Source: Parvibaculum sp. (GTDB taxonomy: Bacteria; Pseudomonadota; Alphaproteobacteria; Parvibaculales; Parvibaculaceae). Taken from it: a stretch of DNA of 64,000 nt. The DNA lies in contig NZNS01000010.1 in assembly GCA_002694985.1 (NCBI GenBank), positions 519,392 to 583,391 of the forward strand, given 5' to 3'. The position numbers were made by a program, and so were the translations under genes. How positions within the stretch are numbered: the first letter of the stretch is position 1; each line of letters starts with the position of its first letter. The notes under the pieces are model-generated. The model saw only the letters and a program-made list of their open reading frames with translations, did no database searches and was not told where the DNA came from. Below are positions 34,106 through 43,027 of this stretch, in pieces.

Positions 34106-34197
34106 TTTCTTCCTGTTTTGAGCTGCTACGCCGTGTGCTTCGTCCATAGAAACTCTAGGACGCAGGTCCGGTTTCGGCAAATGGAAGGCCGCGCGAC

Positions 34198-34233
34198 ATA
34201 AAAGCGCCCGTCCCCCGCCAGGAGGAAGGGCGC
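34198..34233 (-). terminator. Rho-independent-type terminator after TonB receptor gene
   Basis: On the minus strand GCGCCC (34233-34228) pairs with GGGCGC (34209-34204), and the hairpin is followed by TTTTAT. It starts 15 bases after the receptor stop codon. The loop is long (18 bases) with some internal pairing. Confidence 0.55.
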
Positions 34234-34248
34234 CTCACGATCAAAACA

Positions 34249-36435
34249 TCAGAAATTATAGCCAAGCTTGAGAACGACAGTGCGGCGCTCACCCCAATAG
34301 CCCGCATTGCTATCGGCACCGGCCACATACTTTTCATCCGTAATATTGCGGATATTGAGCGTCAGATCCCAATCCGGCGTTTCGTAACCGATCATGGCGT
34401 CACCCAGCGTATAGGAAGGCACGGTGAGGCGCTGCGTAACGGTGAAAGCCGGATCGGCGTAGTGAAAGCCGTAGCTCGGGCCGACATAGCGTACGCCGCC
34501 ACCAAGCTTGAACCCCCGCCAAGCCCCTTCGGGACGCCATGTCGCCCAGGCGGATGCCAGGTGCTTAGGCACGACCTCGAAAACGCGGCCACTTTCGTCT
34601 TGCGTCTGCACGAATGAGTAGTTCGCTTCGAGATAGACCTCCCCGAGATTTGTCTGCGCCTCAAATTCGATGCCATGCGACTTCGCCTCGCCTTCCTGAA
34701 TCTGGAAGGCAGGATTGGCGGGATCCTGCACGAGGATATTCGATTTTGTGATGTCGAAGAGCGCGACGGTGAAGAGGGACGCCGTTCCCGGGGGCTGATA
34801 CTTCAGGCCGATTTCATATTGTTCGCCGCGCGTCGGATCGAAGGTGCTGCCTGTGGCTGTCGTGCCGTAGTTTTCCTGCAGGAAGCTCTCCGCGTAGCTC
34901 ACATAAGGACGCAAGCCCGAGTCGAAACGATAGAGAAGGCTGGCGTTGATCGAGATGTCGCTGTCTTCATTGCCCGCACCACCATAAGGGTCGGCCGCTT
35001 CAAACTTGTCCCAGCGTGCGCCCGCCGAAAGGACGATGCGCTCGAGAATCGTTGCCTGATCCTGAACATAGATGCCCGTCTGCTTGAAGTTGACAGAGGG
35101 AAAATCGATGACGGTCACGGCAGGGGCGCCGGTGTAGACGGGATTGAACGGATCAATCGTTCCTCCCGCGGGGAAACAGGGGGTGCCCGTGTTGCATATG
35201 CCCCAGTCATTGTCGAATGTGATGTCACTGTAGTTCACACCGAACAACAAGGCGTGGTCGACGGGACCGGTATTGAAATCGGCCGTGGCGTTGACATCGC
35301 CAAGCCACATCTCCGTTTCGCCTCTCTGCATATAGAAAGAGCGGTCGATCTGGCCCGTGGCGTCGTAGCGCGTGGGATAGTTGGCGTAGCCCCACCAGGA
35401 TTGATTGTACTCGCCATCGCTACGCGAATAACGGAACGTGCCGTTGAGCGACCAGACCTCGTTGAAATCGTGCGATCCATCCAGCGTGAGGGCATATGTC
35501 GTCGCTTCGATCTTGTCGAAACCGGGTTCGCCGACGAAAAGACTTGTCGGCACCTTCGTGCCGTTCGCGAAAGCGGGCGCCGGCAGCAGCGTACCGTAGA
35601 CGGAGAGGAACTGCGTGTCCGGCGTGAAGTCACTGTGCTGATAGCGGCCGAGAATGGTGATGTCCGTATTCGCGTCGGGCCGGAAGGTGACTGAGGGCGC
35701 GATATATTCCGCATCATTGTTCGAATAATCGACCTGCGTTTCGCCATCGCGGAGAAAGCCGACGATACGTCCGAGAATCTTGCCGCCCTCATCGAGCTTG
35801 CCGGTTGCGTCCAGCGATATTTGCTTGCGATTGAAGGTGCCGTATTCAACCGTCATCCGGCGAAATGCATCTTCTTCCGGGCGTTTGCTCACCGCATTGA
35901 CGAGACCGCCGACAGTACTTGCACCATAGAGCGAACTTGCAGGGCCCTTGAGCACTTCGACACGCTCAAGCATCTCGATTTCGGGCAATGTGTCGTTGTA
36001 GTAGCCGTCATTGCCGAAGGGCAGGCCGTCGAGATAATCCGACGGCTGAAAGCCGCGCACGGACGACCAGTTGCCGCGCGAGTCGAAGCCATAGGAACCA
36101 CCATGCATGCCGGCTGTATAGAGAAAGGCGTCTTCGAGACGCATCATGCCCTTGTCCGACATTTGCTGGCGCGTTTCCACGGCGACCGAGCGAGCGGTGT
36201 CCGCAATGGGCGTCTTCGTCTTGGTGGCGGTGCTCGATTCTTCCTGAATGATGGGGCCAAGCGGCCCTTCATTTTCCGTCGAACCCTCCACGACCAAAGG
36301 CGCAAGGGTGATGCTTTGGTCGGCCGGTTCCGGCTGCGCCTCCTGCCCCTGCGCCATTGCAGGCTGCATGGCGAGTGCCGTCATAACGGCTGCGGTCAAC
36401 CTTGCGGGTCTCAAATGAGCGTTTCGGATACGCAT
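34249..36435 (-). CDS. TonB-dependent siderophore receptor
   Basis: 728 residues: signal peptide (MRIRNAHLRPARLTAAVMTA ... AMAQ), plug domain (about 60-190: SVAVETRQQMSDKGMMRLEDAF, VRGFQPSDYLDGLPF, EVLKGPASSLYGASTVGGLVN) and a 22-strand barrel ending in L-G-Y-N-F with a terminal Phe. It fits TIGR01783-type ferric-siderophore receptors in the outer membrane. The specific ligand is unknown. ATG 36435 (GAGGGG upstream) is chosen, with ATG 36453 as an alternative. A strong Fur-box match lies 22-40 bases before the start, so iron-repressed expression is expected. No siderophore synthesis genes are nearby. Confidence 0.92.
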   Translation of the reverse strand: MRIRNAHLRPARLTAAVMTALAMQPAMAQGQEAQPEPADQSITLAPLVVEGSTENEGPLGPIIQEESSTATKTKTPIADTARSVAVETRQQMSDKGMMRLEDAFLYTAGMHGGSYGFDSRGNWSSVRGFQPSDYLDGLPFGNDGYYNDTLPEIEMLERVEVLKGPASSLYGASTVGGLVNAVSKRPEEDAFRRMTVEYGTFNRKQISLDATGKLDEGGKILGRIVGFLRDGETQVDYSNNDAEYIAPSVTFRPDANTDITILGRYQHSDFTPDTQFLSVYGTLLPAPAFANGTKVPTSLFVGEPGFDKIEATTYALTLDGSHDFNEVWSLNGTFRYSRSDGEYNQSWWGYANYPTRYDATGQIDRSFYMQRGETEMWLGDVNATADFNTGPVDHALLFGVNYSDITFDNDWGICNTGTPCFPAGGTIDPFNPVYTGAPAVTVIDFPSVNFKQTGIYVQDQATILERIVLSAGARWDKFEAADPYGGAGNEDSDISINASLLYRFDSGLRPYVSYAESFLQENYGTTATGSTFDPTRGEQYEIGLKYQPPGTASLFTVALFDITKSNILVQDPANPAFQIQEGEAKSHGIEFEAQTNLGEVYLEANYSFVQTQDESGRVFEVVPKHLASAWATWRPEGAWRGFKLGGGVRYVGPSYGFHYADPAFTVTQRLTVPSYTLGDAMIGYETPDWDLTLNIRNITDEKYVAGADSNAGYWGERRTVVLKLGYNF

Positions 36436-36456
36436 GGAAAATTGTCCCCTCATTCT

Positions 36457-36475
36457 GATAATGATCATCAATATC
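36457..36475. promoter_or_regulatory. Candidate Fur box before the TonB receptor gene
   Basis: The 19 bases GATAATGATCATCAATATC agree with the E. coli Fur consensus GATAATGATAATCATTATC at 17 of 19 positions. It lies 22 bases from the receptor start (36435) and 115 bases from the divergent HD-domain gene. An adjacent inverted repeat ATATC-N5-GATAT (36471-36485) could extend the Fur-binding region. Confidence 0.75.
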
Positions 36476-36589
36476 AGATTGATATTAAGAGTGATCCGCA
36501 TTATCAAATGCTTTCTGCTATCTGCCGGGATCGAAAATGACAGGCAGCAGGTGACAATCCGCGCGAGGACAACGTAAGTTCCGGCTTCC

Positions 36590-37225
36590 ATGACGACAGC
36601 CAAACGCAAATCGGCGGCCCGCAAGCGCCAGACGCAACCTCGCGCCTGGCAACGCATGCTGAGCGGACGCAGACTCGACCTGCTCGACCCCTCGCCTCTC
36701 GACGTGGAGATCGACGACATTGCGCATGGGCTGGCGCGCGTTGCCCGCTGGAACGGGCAGACGCATGGCGACCACGCCTTCACGGTCGCGGAGCATTGCG
36801 TATTGGTGGACGATATCTGCGCGCGCTTCCGGCCCGGCTGGCCCGTCAAATGGCGGCTCGCTGCCCTGCTGCACGATGCGCCGGAATATGTGATCGGCGA
36901 CATGATCAGCCCGTTCAAGGCGGCGCTCGGGATCAACTACAAGGCCTTCGAACATCGTCTCGAAGTGGCGATCCATCGCCGTTTCGGGCTGCCGGACGAG
37001 CTGCCGCAGACGGTCGAAGCACTTATCAAACGCGCAGACCATGCCTCGGCCTTTTTTGAGGCAACGCAGATCGCAGGCTTCTCCGACGAGGAGGCGGCCG
37101 AGTTTTTCGGGCGTCCCCGCGGGCTCACGCCGATCATGATCGAGCCCTTGCCCACGACGAAGGCGCAGGCTCGGTTTCTGGCCCGGTTCCGGGAACTTTC
37201 CGACGGTCTCGATGCCGATAAGTAG
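36590..37225 (+). CDS. HD domain phosphohydrolase (YfbR-like)
   Basis: 211 residues with an HD metal-binding core: H in TVAEHCVLVDDI, H-D in LAALLHDAPEYVIGD, and a later Asp in LIKRADHASAFFE, at spacings usual for HD-superfamily hydrolases. The pattern AEHC ... LLHDAPEYVIGD resembles YfbR-type 5'-nucleotidases and (p)ppGpp-related hydrolases. It probably hydrolyses a deoxynucleoside monophosphate or similar nucleotide in the cytoplasm. The first 20 residues are basic and variable. It is divergent from the siderophore receptor and shares its upstream region with the Fur box. Confidence 0.85.
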   Translation: MTTAKRKSAARKRQTQPRAWQRMLSGRRLDLLDPSPLDVEIDDIAHGLARVARWNGQTHGDHAFTVAEHCVLVDDICARFRPGWPVKWRLAALLHDAPEYVIGDMISPFKAALGINYKAFEHRLEVAIHRRFGLPDELPQTVEALIKRADHASAFFEATQIAGFSDEEAAEFFGRPRGLTPIMIEPLPTTKAQARFLARFRELSDGLDADK

Positions 37226-37345
37226 CGGTTTTTTCTCGACTTACGCCCGAGTTTGCACAAATTTGTGTTATTAAGATCGTATAGTCGATTCCGATGCAGG
37301 TTCGCCGTGCGGGCCTGCGAGACCGGCACCGCCATCCCCGAGTGA

Positions 37346-37867
37346 ATGATGATTTATGTGAGCCCTCTGAGCGCCGTCGAAGATGCGATAAGGGATATCA
37401 GGCCCTCGCATCTCGTGAGCCTGCTCGACCCCGACTCGATGATCGACACGCCGCAGGGCGTTGTTCCCACGCAGCATCTGCGCCTTTCGGTGAACGACAT
37501 CTCCGAGGAGGTAGACGATCTGGTGCCACCGGGCGCTGGACATGTAGCGGAGCTCATCGAGTTCGTTCAGGGCTGGGACCAGAAAAGCCCGCTGCTGGTT
37601 CATTGCTGGGCGGGAATCAGCCGCTCGACGGCCGCCGCCTTCATCACGCTTTGCGCGCTCAATGAAGGCTACCCGGAAGACGGCTTCGCGAAGCTCGTGC
37701 GCGCGCGCGGCGCCCACGCCCATCCGAACCGGCTCATGGTGCGCCATGCGGATCGATTGCTGAAGCGCGACGGGCGCATGATGGCCGCCATCGAGGCGCT
37801 CGGCCCCGGACGCGCCTGCTGGGAAGGCGAGCTCTTCGCGATCCCCCTTCGCCCCGGCCGTGACTGA
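37346..37867 (+). CDS. Protein tyrosine/dual-specificity phosphatase-like
   Basis: 173 residues. The phosphate-binding loop HCWAGISRST (about residues 92-101) gives the H-C-x5-R signature of Cys-based phosphatases. A general-acid Asp is plausible in VNDISEEVDD (about 51-60). It may dephosphorylate proteins or small phosphates. Two ATG codons (37346, 37349) start the frame without a strong ribosome site. The NrtR-type regulator gene begins 3 bases after its stop, so the pair is cotranscribed and possibly involved in the same NAD-related physiology. Confidence 0.8.
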   Translation: MMIYVSPLSAVEDAIRDIRPSHLVSLLDPDSMIDTPQGVVPTQHLRLSVNDISEEVDDLVPPGAGHVAELIEFVQGWDQKSPLLVHCWAGISRSTAAAFITLCALNEGYPEDGFAKLVRARGAHAHPNRLMVRHADRLLKRDGRMMAAIEALGPGRACWEGELFAIPLRPGRD

Positions 37868-37870
37868 AGC

Positions 37871-38929
37871 ATGGCAAAGGCCCCCGCAAAGCAGCCCTCC
37901 GTTCAGTCCGCCGCCGAAGCGGCAATGCGCTCCGACAAGGCTGTCGTCATCGGGCTCAATGCCGCTATCGTCACCGTTTCCGATTACGAGCCGAAAATTC
38001 TCGTCGTGCCGCATGACGAGGCGGACGGCACGGGCGGCTGGGACGCCCTGCCCTTCGGTCCGTTCAATCCGCTCGAACACCGCACGCTCGAAATCGGCCT
38101 GCGTTCCTGGGTGCAGGAGCAAACGCAGCTCGAACTCGGCTATGTCGAACAGCTCTACACCTTTGGCGACCGCGGACGGCACTCGCTGGAAATCGAGGCG
38201 CCGGGTGAACATGTCGTCTCCGTCGGCTATCTGGCGCTGACGCGCAGCCACGACGAAACATTGAAGGGCGCCGCCTGGCGCGACTGGTATCAGCACTTCC
38301 CTTGGGAAGACTGGCGCGAGGGAAAGCCGCCGATCATCGATCAGGTGATCGTGCCATTGTTGCGCGAATGGGTGGCCAAGCAGTCGGAGGCATCACCGCC
38401 GGAACTGACGCGCGGCAAGCGCCGCGACCGAATGCGGCTTTGCTTCGGCGTCGATGGCGTTGCATGGGATGACGAGAAGGCGCTGGAGCGCTACGAACTT
38501 CTCTACAGCGCCGGGCTCCTGCTCGAAGCGGCGCGCGACGGACGGCCGAACGCACAGCATCTCTTCAAGGGCAAGACGCCGCAACTCGGGCGGCCCATGC
38601 AGTTCGATCATCGCCGCATTCTTGCGACGGCGATGAGCCGGCTGCGCGCCAAGATCAAATATCGCCCCGTCGCTTTCGAGCTGATGCCACCGGCCTTCAC
38701 GCTCTATGAATTGCAGAAGACCGTGGAGGCACTGCTCGGGCTTCATGTCCACAAGCAGAACTTCCGCCGCCTTGTAGAGAATGCAGGGCTTGTGGAACGC
38801 ACGGGCCGCATGTCCACCCGCACGGGCGGCCGCCCCGCGGAGCAGTTCCGCTTCCGCCGGGAGGTGCTGAACGAGCGCCCGGCGCCGGGCCTGAAGCTCG
38901 CCCCGTCGCGCAGCAGGGCGAATAGCTGA
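37871..38929 (+). CDS. nrtR: NrtR-type Nudix-related transcriptional regulator of NAD synthesis
   Basis: 352 residues: a Nudix-like domain (about 25-160: VVIGLNAAIVTVSDYEPKILVVPH, WDALPFGPFNPLEHRTLEIG) and a C-terminal winged helix (about 230-320: FELMPPAFTLYELQKTVEALLG, KQNFRRLVENAGLVERTG). The Nudix box keeps G-x5-E but has lost the R-E and paired catalytic Glu of G-x5-E-x7-R-E-x-x-E-E-x-G-U, which suggests ligand sensing instead of hydrolysis. NrtR represses NAD synthesis genes and responds to ADP-ribose or NAD. Two related palindromes lie between this gene and nadA. The assignment rests on domain order plus context. Confidence 0.85.
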   Translation: MAKAPAKQPSVQSAAEAAMRSDKAVVIGLNAAIVTVSDYEPKILVVPHDEADGTGGWDALPFGPFNPLEHRTLEIGLRSWVQEQTQLELGYVEQLYTFGDRGRHSLEIEAPGEHVVSVGYLALTRSHDETLKGAAWRDWYQHFPWEDWREGKPPIIDQVIVPLLREWVAKQSEASPPELTRGKRRDRMRLCFGVDGVAWDDEKALERYELLYSAGLLLEAARDGRPNAQHLFKGKTPQLGRPMQFDHRRILATAMSRLRAKIKYRPVAFELMPPAFTLYELQKTVEALLGLHVHKQNFRRLVENAGLVERTGRMSTRTGGRPAEQFRFRREVLNERPAPGLKLAPSRSRANS

Positions 38930-39010
38930 GCCTTATCAGTGGGTTATACGGATGGATCAGCCGTATATTTCACCTTGAATCCCGCTGTCATCCCGCCAAC
39001 ATAAAGTGCG

Positions 39011-39039
39011 TTGACGCAGCTAATGCTCAGTTGTAGCAT
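39011..39039 (+). promoter_or_regulatory. Possible nadA promoter (-35/-10)
   Basis: TTGACG (39011-39016), a 17-base spacer, then TAGCAT (39034-39039). The -10 lies inside the first NrtR-like site (39023-39041), as expected for a repressor that blocks polymerase. A second TTGACA occurs at 39105-39110 without a good -10. Confidence 0.45.
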
Positions 39040-39041
39040 AA
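39023..39041. promoter_or_regulatory. Candidate NrtR operator 1
   Basis: ATGCTCAGTTGTAGCATAA shares 12 of 19 positions with the site at 39119-39137, including both outer arms (AT-CTCA and AGCATAA). Its centre is 96 bases from that of the second site. The assignment to NrtR is inferred from the adjacent regulator gene. Confidence 0.5.
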
Positions 39042-39110
39042 GCTCGAATTTGAGCCCGGCCCCGTTTCCCGGTGAGTATCGTGTGAAGATGGGTGCCGGC
39101 GTTTTTGACA

Positions 39111-39143
39111 GCCCATTTATACTCAAAGTGAGCATAAATGGGC
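39111..39143. promoter_or_regulatory. Candidate NrtR operator 2, 33-base palindrome
   Basis: Two 15-base arms (39111-39125 and 39129-39143) around AAG are complementary except at one position. The outer arms are GCCCATTTAT and ATAAATGGGC, and the core is ATACTCAAAGTGAGCATAA (39119-39137). It ends 6 bases before the nadA ribosome site GGGAGG. A repressor here would block nadABC expression. Confidence 0.7.
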
Positions 39144-39161
39144 ACGACCAGGGAGGTCGAT

Positions 39162-40238
39162 ATGGCCCTCGCAGGTGAAATGCAGCGGAAGACGGGTGGC
39201 GACAACAAGCCCGCAGCGCGTCAGTTCAAACGGATGGACATGCCCGAGCTCGAATATACGCCCGGCATGGCAAAGGAGATGGCGCCGCTCTACGAGAAGG
39301 TGAAGCACGTCATTCCTTCCATCGAATGGCCCTTCTTCGCGCCCTATATCCACGCGATCAACACGCTGAAGAAAGAGCGCGGCGCGGTGGTGCTTGCGCA
39401 TAACTACCAGACGCCGGAAATCTTCCACTGCGTGTCGGACATTGCGGGCGACAGTCTGCAACTCGCCAAGGAAGCGGCGAAGGTCGATGCCGACGTCATC
39501 GTCCAGTGCGGTGTTCACTTCATGGCCGAAACCTCGAAGCTGCTGAACCCGCAGAAAACCGTGCTCATTCCCGATGCGAAGGCGGGCTGCTCGCTCGCCG
39601 ATTCCATCACGGGCGCGGATGTGCGGATGCTGCGCGAGACCTATCCCGGCGTGCCGATCGTGACTTACGTGAATACGTCGGCAGAGGTGAAGGCGGAAAG
39701 CGACATCTGCTGCACCTCTTCAAACGCATTGCAGATCGTCGAGAGCTTCGGCACGGATCGCGTACTCTGCATCCCGGACGAGTTTCTGGCGAAGAACATC
39801 GCCAAGCAGACGGATGTGAAAATCCTCACCTGGAAGGGCCATTGCGAAGTGCATGAGCGCTTCACGGCGGAGGAACTGCGCCAGTACCGCAAGGACGATC
39901 CGAACATCGTCATCATCGCGCATCCCGAATGCCCGCCCGACGTCGTCGAGGAAGCGGACTTCTCCGGCTCGACCTCCGGCATGATCAACTGGGTAAAGGA
40001 CAACCAGCCCAAGCGCGTCGTCATGGTGACCGAATGCTCCATGAGCGACAATGTGGCAGTGGAAAATCCGAACGTCGAATTCGTGCGGCCCTGCAACCTC
40101 TGCCCGCACATGAAGCGGATCTCGCTGAAGAACATTCTCGAAAGCCTCGTCTATATGCGCGAGGAAGTGACAGTCGATCCGACGGTGGCCGTGCGCGCGC
40201 GTCAGGCTGTCGAGCGGATGATCAATCTCGGTAACTGA
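39162..40238 (+). CDS. nadA: Quinolinate synthase A
   Basis: 358 residues. It condenses iminoaspartate with dihydroxyacetone phosphate to quinolinate using a [4Fe-4S] cluster. Seen: [33 protein letters not shown] with a cluster-type Cys, [33 protein letters not shown] and [13 protein letters not shown]; three Cys near the usual cluster positions are present. ATG 39162 is chosen because GGGAGG precedes it at 39151-39156 or so; an in-frame ATG at 39138 lies inside the operator palindrome. First gene of nadA-nadB-nadC, 40 bases before nadB. Confidence 0.95.
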   Translation: MALAGEMQRKTGGDNKPAARQFKRMDMPELEYTPGMAKEMAPLYEKVKHVIPSIEWPFFAPYIHAINTLKKERGAVVLAHNYQTPEIFHCVSDIAGDSLQLAKEAAKVDADVIVQCGVHFMAETSKLLNPQKTVLIPDAKAGCSLADSITGADVRMLRETYPGVPIVTYVNTSAEVKAESDICCTSSNALQIVESFGTDRVLCIPDEFLAKNIAKQTDVKILTWKGHCEVHERFTAEELRQYRKDDPNIVIIAHPECPPDVVEEADFSGSTSGMINWVKDNQPKRVVMVTECSMSDNVAVENPNVEFVRPCNLCPHMKRISLKNILESLVYMREEVTVDPTVAVRARQAVERMINLGN

Positions 40239-40277
40239 GCCACCCATTACTTCGGGGGGCATTCGGAAGGGGCTGTC

Positions 40278-41891
40278 ATGACACAAGGCAACATCGTCGA
40301 TGCCGGCGACGTTCTGATCGTCGGTGCGGGCCTTGCCGGCCTTTTCACGGCGCTCAAGCTCAGCCCCCGTCCCGTCACCGTGCTTGCGGGCGCGCCCATC
40401 GGCGACGGCGCATCGAGCGCCTGGGCGCAGGGCGGGATTGCCGCTGCCATCGAAGCGGGCGACACGGCGCAGTCCCATGCGGCCGACACGATTGCGGCGG
40501 GTGCCGGCACGGTCGACGAGGAGGCTGCGCTCTCCATCGCAAGCGAGGCGGCTATCCGCATTGAGGATTTGCTGAGGCTCGGGGTGCCCTTCGACCGTGA
40601 TATTGAGGGCAAGCTCGCGGTCGGCCGCGAGGCGGCACACAGCCACCGGCGCATCGTTCACGTCAAAGGCGACCAGGCGGGCAAGGCGATCATGCAGGCG
40701 CTTGTCGCGGCCGTGCGCGCCTGCCCCTCCATCCGCGTGATGGAAGGGCTGTCGGCCTATGAACTCGCCATCGAGAACGGGCGCGCGGCAGGCGTCTTTG
40801 CGCGGCCGGCCAATGCCGTGACCGCGCCGCAGCCCCTCCTCATCAAGGCACGTTCCGTGGTGCTCGCATCGGGGGGTGTCGGCCAGCTTTTCGCCGTCAC
40901 CACCAATCCGCTCCAGGCGCGCGGCGAAGGCGTGGCCATGGCGGCGCGCGCGGGCGCGCTGATTGCCGATCCTGAATTCGTGCAGTTCCATCCGACCGCC
41001 ATTGCCGGTGCGCGCGATCCCGCGCCCCTCGTCACCGAGGCACTTCGCGGCGAAGGTGCGATCCTCGTCAACAAGGCTGGCCAGCGCTTCATGTGCGCCA
41101 TCCATGAGGAGGCGGAACTCGGCCCGCGCGACATCGTTGCCCGCGCAATCTTCCGCGAGATCGCAAGCGGGCGCGGCGCCTTTCTCGATGCGCGTCCGGC
41201 GCTGGGAACACGTTTCGCCGAAGCCTTCCCGACCGTTTACGAGAATTGCCGCTCGCTCGGCATCGATCCGGCGCACGAGCCCATTCCCGTCGCGCCCGCC
41301 GCGCATTACCACATGGGCGGCATTCACGTGGATGCGCGCGGCCGCAGCACGGTGGAAGGCTTGTGGGCCTGTGGCGAAGTCGCCTCGACGGGCATGCATG
41401 GCGCCAACCGGCTTGCGAGCAATTCGCTGCTTGAAGCCATCGTCTTCGGGGCGCGCATTGCCGCCGATGTCGATGGCTCCGTGCCGGAAGGCCGCGCGAC
41501 GCAGGACATCGCGCCGCCCTTGATCGGCTCTGCCACCTCGATCGACACACCCTTCGTGGATCAGCTTCGCCAGATCATGACAGCCCATGTAGGCGTCGAG
41601 CGCGACGGAGCGGGCCTTGCGTTTGCGCTCACCGAAATCGCGCGGCTCGAACGCGCGGCGGGTCCGGCAAGCCTCTTCGGCAATATCGCGACGACGGCAA
41701 AGCTCATCGCCGCTTCCGCCTATGCGCGCGAGGAAAGCCGCGGCGGCCATTATCGCACCGATTTCGCAGAGCCCCGCGCGCCGTGGCGGCATCGCACATT
41801 CATCACCCTGAAGGAAGCGAACCGCATTGCGGATGCCGCGACCGACGCCCTGCCCACATCGCAGACAACACAAACACAGGCAAGCGCATGA
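40278..41891 (+). CDS. nadB: L-aspartate oxidase
   Basis: 537 residues of the fumarate reductase/succinate dehydrogenase flavoprotein family: FAD dinucleotide motif [32 protein letters not shown] (NadB-specific), [43 protein letters not shown] and [13 protein letters not shown] near the C-terminal part of the flavin domain; a helical C-terminal domain follows. It oxidises L-aspartate to iminoaspartate, which NadA uses. The start ATG 40278 follows GGAAGGGG. Its stop overlaps the nadC start (ATGA). Confidence 0.96.
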   Translation: MTQGNIVDAGDVLIVGAGLAGLFTALKLSPRPVTVLAGAPIGDGASSAWAQGGIAAAIEAGDTAQSHAADTIAAGAGTVDEEAALSIASEAAIRIEDLLRLGVPFDRDIEGKLAVGREAAHSHRRIVHVKGDQAGKAIMQALVAAVRACPSIRVMEGLSAYELAIENGRAAGVFARPANAVTAPQPLLIKARSVVLASGGVGQLFAVTTNPLQARGEGVAMAARAGALIADPEFVQFHPTAIAGARDPAPLVTEALRGEGAILVNKAGQRFMCAIHEEAELGPRDIVARAIFREIASGRGAFLDARPALGTRFAEAFPTVYENCRSLGIDPAHEPIPVAPAAHYHMGGIHVDARGRSTVEGLWACGEVASTGMHGANRLASNSLLEAIVFGARIAADVDGSVPEGRATQDIAPPLIGSATSIDTPFVDQLRQIMTAHVGVERDGAGLAFALTEIARLERAAGPASLFGNIATTAKLIAASAYAREESRGGHYRTDFAEPRAPWRHRTFITLKEANRIADAATDALPTSQTTQTQASA

Positions 41892-42751
41892 TCCTGACGC
41901 CACTTCCCGCTCTCATGATCGAGCCTGCTGTTCGGGCGGCGCTTGCGGAAGATCTCGGCCGCGCGGGCGACATCACCACGCAGGCGACCGTGCCCGTCGA
42001 AGCGAAAGCGCGCGTGCTTCTCAATGCGCGAGAGAGCGGCCGCGTCGCCGGGCTCGATTGCGCACGCATGGCCTTCCGGCTCGTGGACCCCTCACTCAAG
42101 GTTGCGGTCGCCAAAGGCGATGGTTCGGATGTCGAGCCGGGTGACACCATCGCCGCCATCGAGGGCCCCGCACGCGGTATTCTCACAGGCGAGCGCGTGG
42201 CACTGAACTTTCTCGGGCACCTGTCGGGCATCGCGACATCGACGCGCGAGATCGCGCGCGCCATCGAAGGCACGAAGGCCCGTGTCTGCTGCACACGCAA
42301 GACAACACCGGGGCTGCGCATATTCGAGAAATATGCGGTTCGCGCCGGTGGCGGCATGAACCATCGCTTCGGCCTCGACGATGCCGTTCTCATCAAGGAC
42401 AACCACATCGCGGTTTCCGGCGGGATTGCCGCTGCCATTGCGCGCGCGAAGGAAGCAAGCGGCCACATGGTGAAGATCGAGGTGGAGGTCGATGCGCTCG
42501 ACCAGCTGGACGAAGCGCTGAAAGCCGGTGTCGATGCCGTGCTCCTCGACAATATGAGCCCGGAGACCCTTGCCGAGGCCGTCCGCCGCATCGGCGGACG
42601 CGCGATTGCCGAGGCATCGGGCCGCATCACCGCGAAGACGGCGCCCGCCATCGCCGCGTCGGGCGTCGATCTCATCTCCTGCGGCTGGATCACGCATTCC
42701 GCGCCCTGCCTGGATATCGGCCTCGACTTCGACAGCCTGACGGCCTCCTGA
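41888..42751 (+). CDS. nadC: Nicotinate-nucleotide pyrophosphorylase (carboxylating)
   Basis: 287 residues, quinolinate phosphoribosyltransferase: [15 protein letters not shown] at the N-terminus, [54 protein letters not shown] and [16 protein letters not shown]. These hold the Arg and Lys residues for phosphoribosyl-pyrophosphate and quinolinate binding. It makes nicotinate mononucleotide and closes the de novo pathway. ATG 41888 overlaps nadB; a longer in-frame reading from 41783 is coding only in nadB. Confidence 0.96.
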   Translation: MILTPLPALMIEPAVRAALAEDLGRAGDITTQATVPVEAKARVLLNARESGRVAGLDCARMAFRLVDPSLKVAVAKGDGSDVEPGDTIAAIEGPARGILTGERVALNFLGHLSGIATSTREIARAIEGTKARVCCTRKTTPGLRIFEKYAVRAGGGMNHRFGLDDAVLIKDNHIAVSGGIAAAIARAKEASGHMVKIEVEVDALDQLDEALKAGVDAVLLDNMSPETLAEAVRRIGGRAIAEASGRITAKTAPAIAASGVDLISCGWITHSAPCLDIGLDFDSLTAS

Positions 42752-42822
42752 CCTCTTCGCGCTTCCCCGTTTACCGAACTGGACTACGGTCCACAAAATC
42801 AAAAGACAAAAGGGAAGCGATC

Positions 42823-42999
42823 ATGGAACAGGCGAACGGATGGCCGTCCATCTTCATGATGAGCGCGGCGTCGGGCACGGAGTTCGGTAAGGCCGCCGGC
42901 AATGCACCGGAGATGGCGCGCGAGCAGATCGCGACATCAGGCCCTATCGGTCAGATGCTGGAATTGATGAAGGAAGAACAGGCCAGGGCGAAGGGCTGA
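42823..42999 (+). CDS. Small hypothetical protein (58 residues)
   Basis: ATG 42823 has an AGGGAAG ribosome site 6 bases upstream. The protein starts MEQANGWPSIFMMSAASGTEFGK and has a helical tail SGPIGQMLELMKEEQARAKG. No signal peptide, no Cys, no recognised domain. It lies 71 bases after nadC on the same strand and convergent with sleB. Codon use fits its neighbours (many G/C third positions), which supports a genuine small gene. Confidence 0.55.
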   Translation: MEQANGWPSIFMMSAASGTEFGKAAGNAPEMAREQIATSGPIGQMLELMKEEQARAKG

Positions 43000-43027
43000 G
43001 TCATACCAATCGCGCGTCAGGCGAGGA

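Noticed and set aside
37121..37300. Basic N-terminal frame before the phosphatase gene as a separate gene
   Set aside because: Short frames here overlap the end of the HD-domain gene or lack a ribosome site and family similarity.
38987..39000. TGTCATCCCG sequence before nadA as another GIY-YIG-type palindrome
   Set aside because: Only the outer border matches. There is no complementary arm and no CTTG loop.
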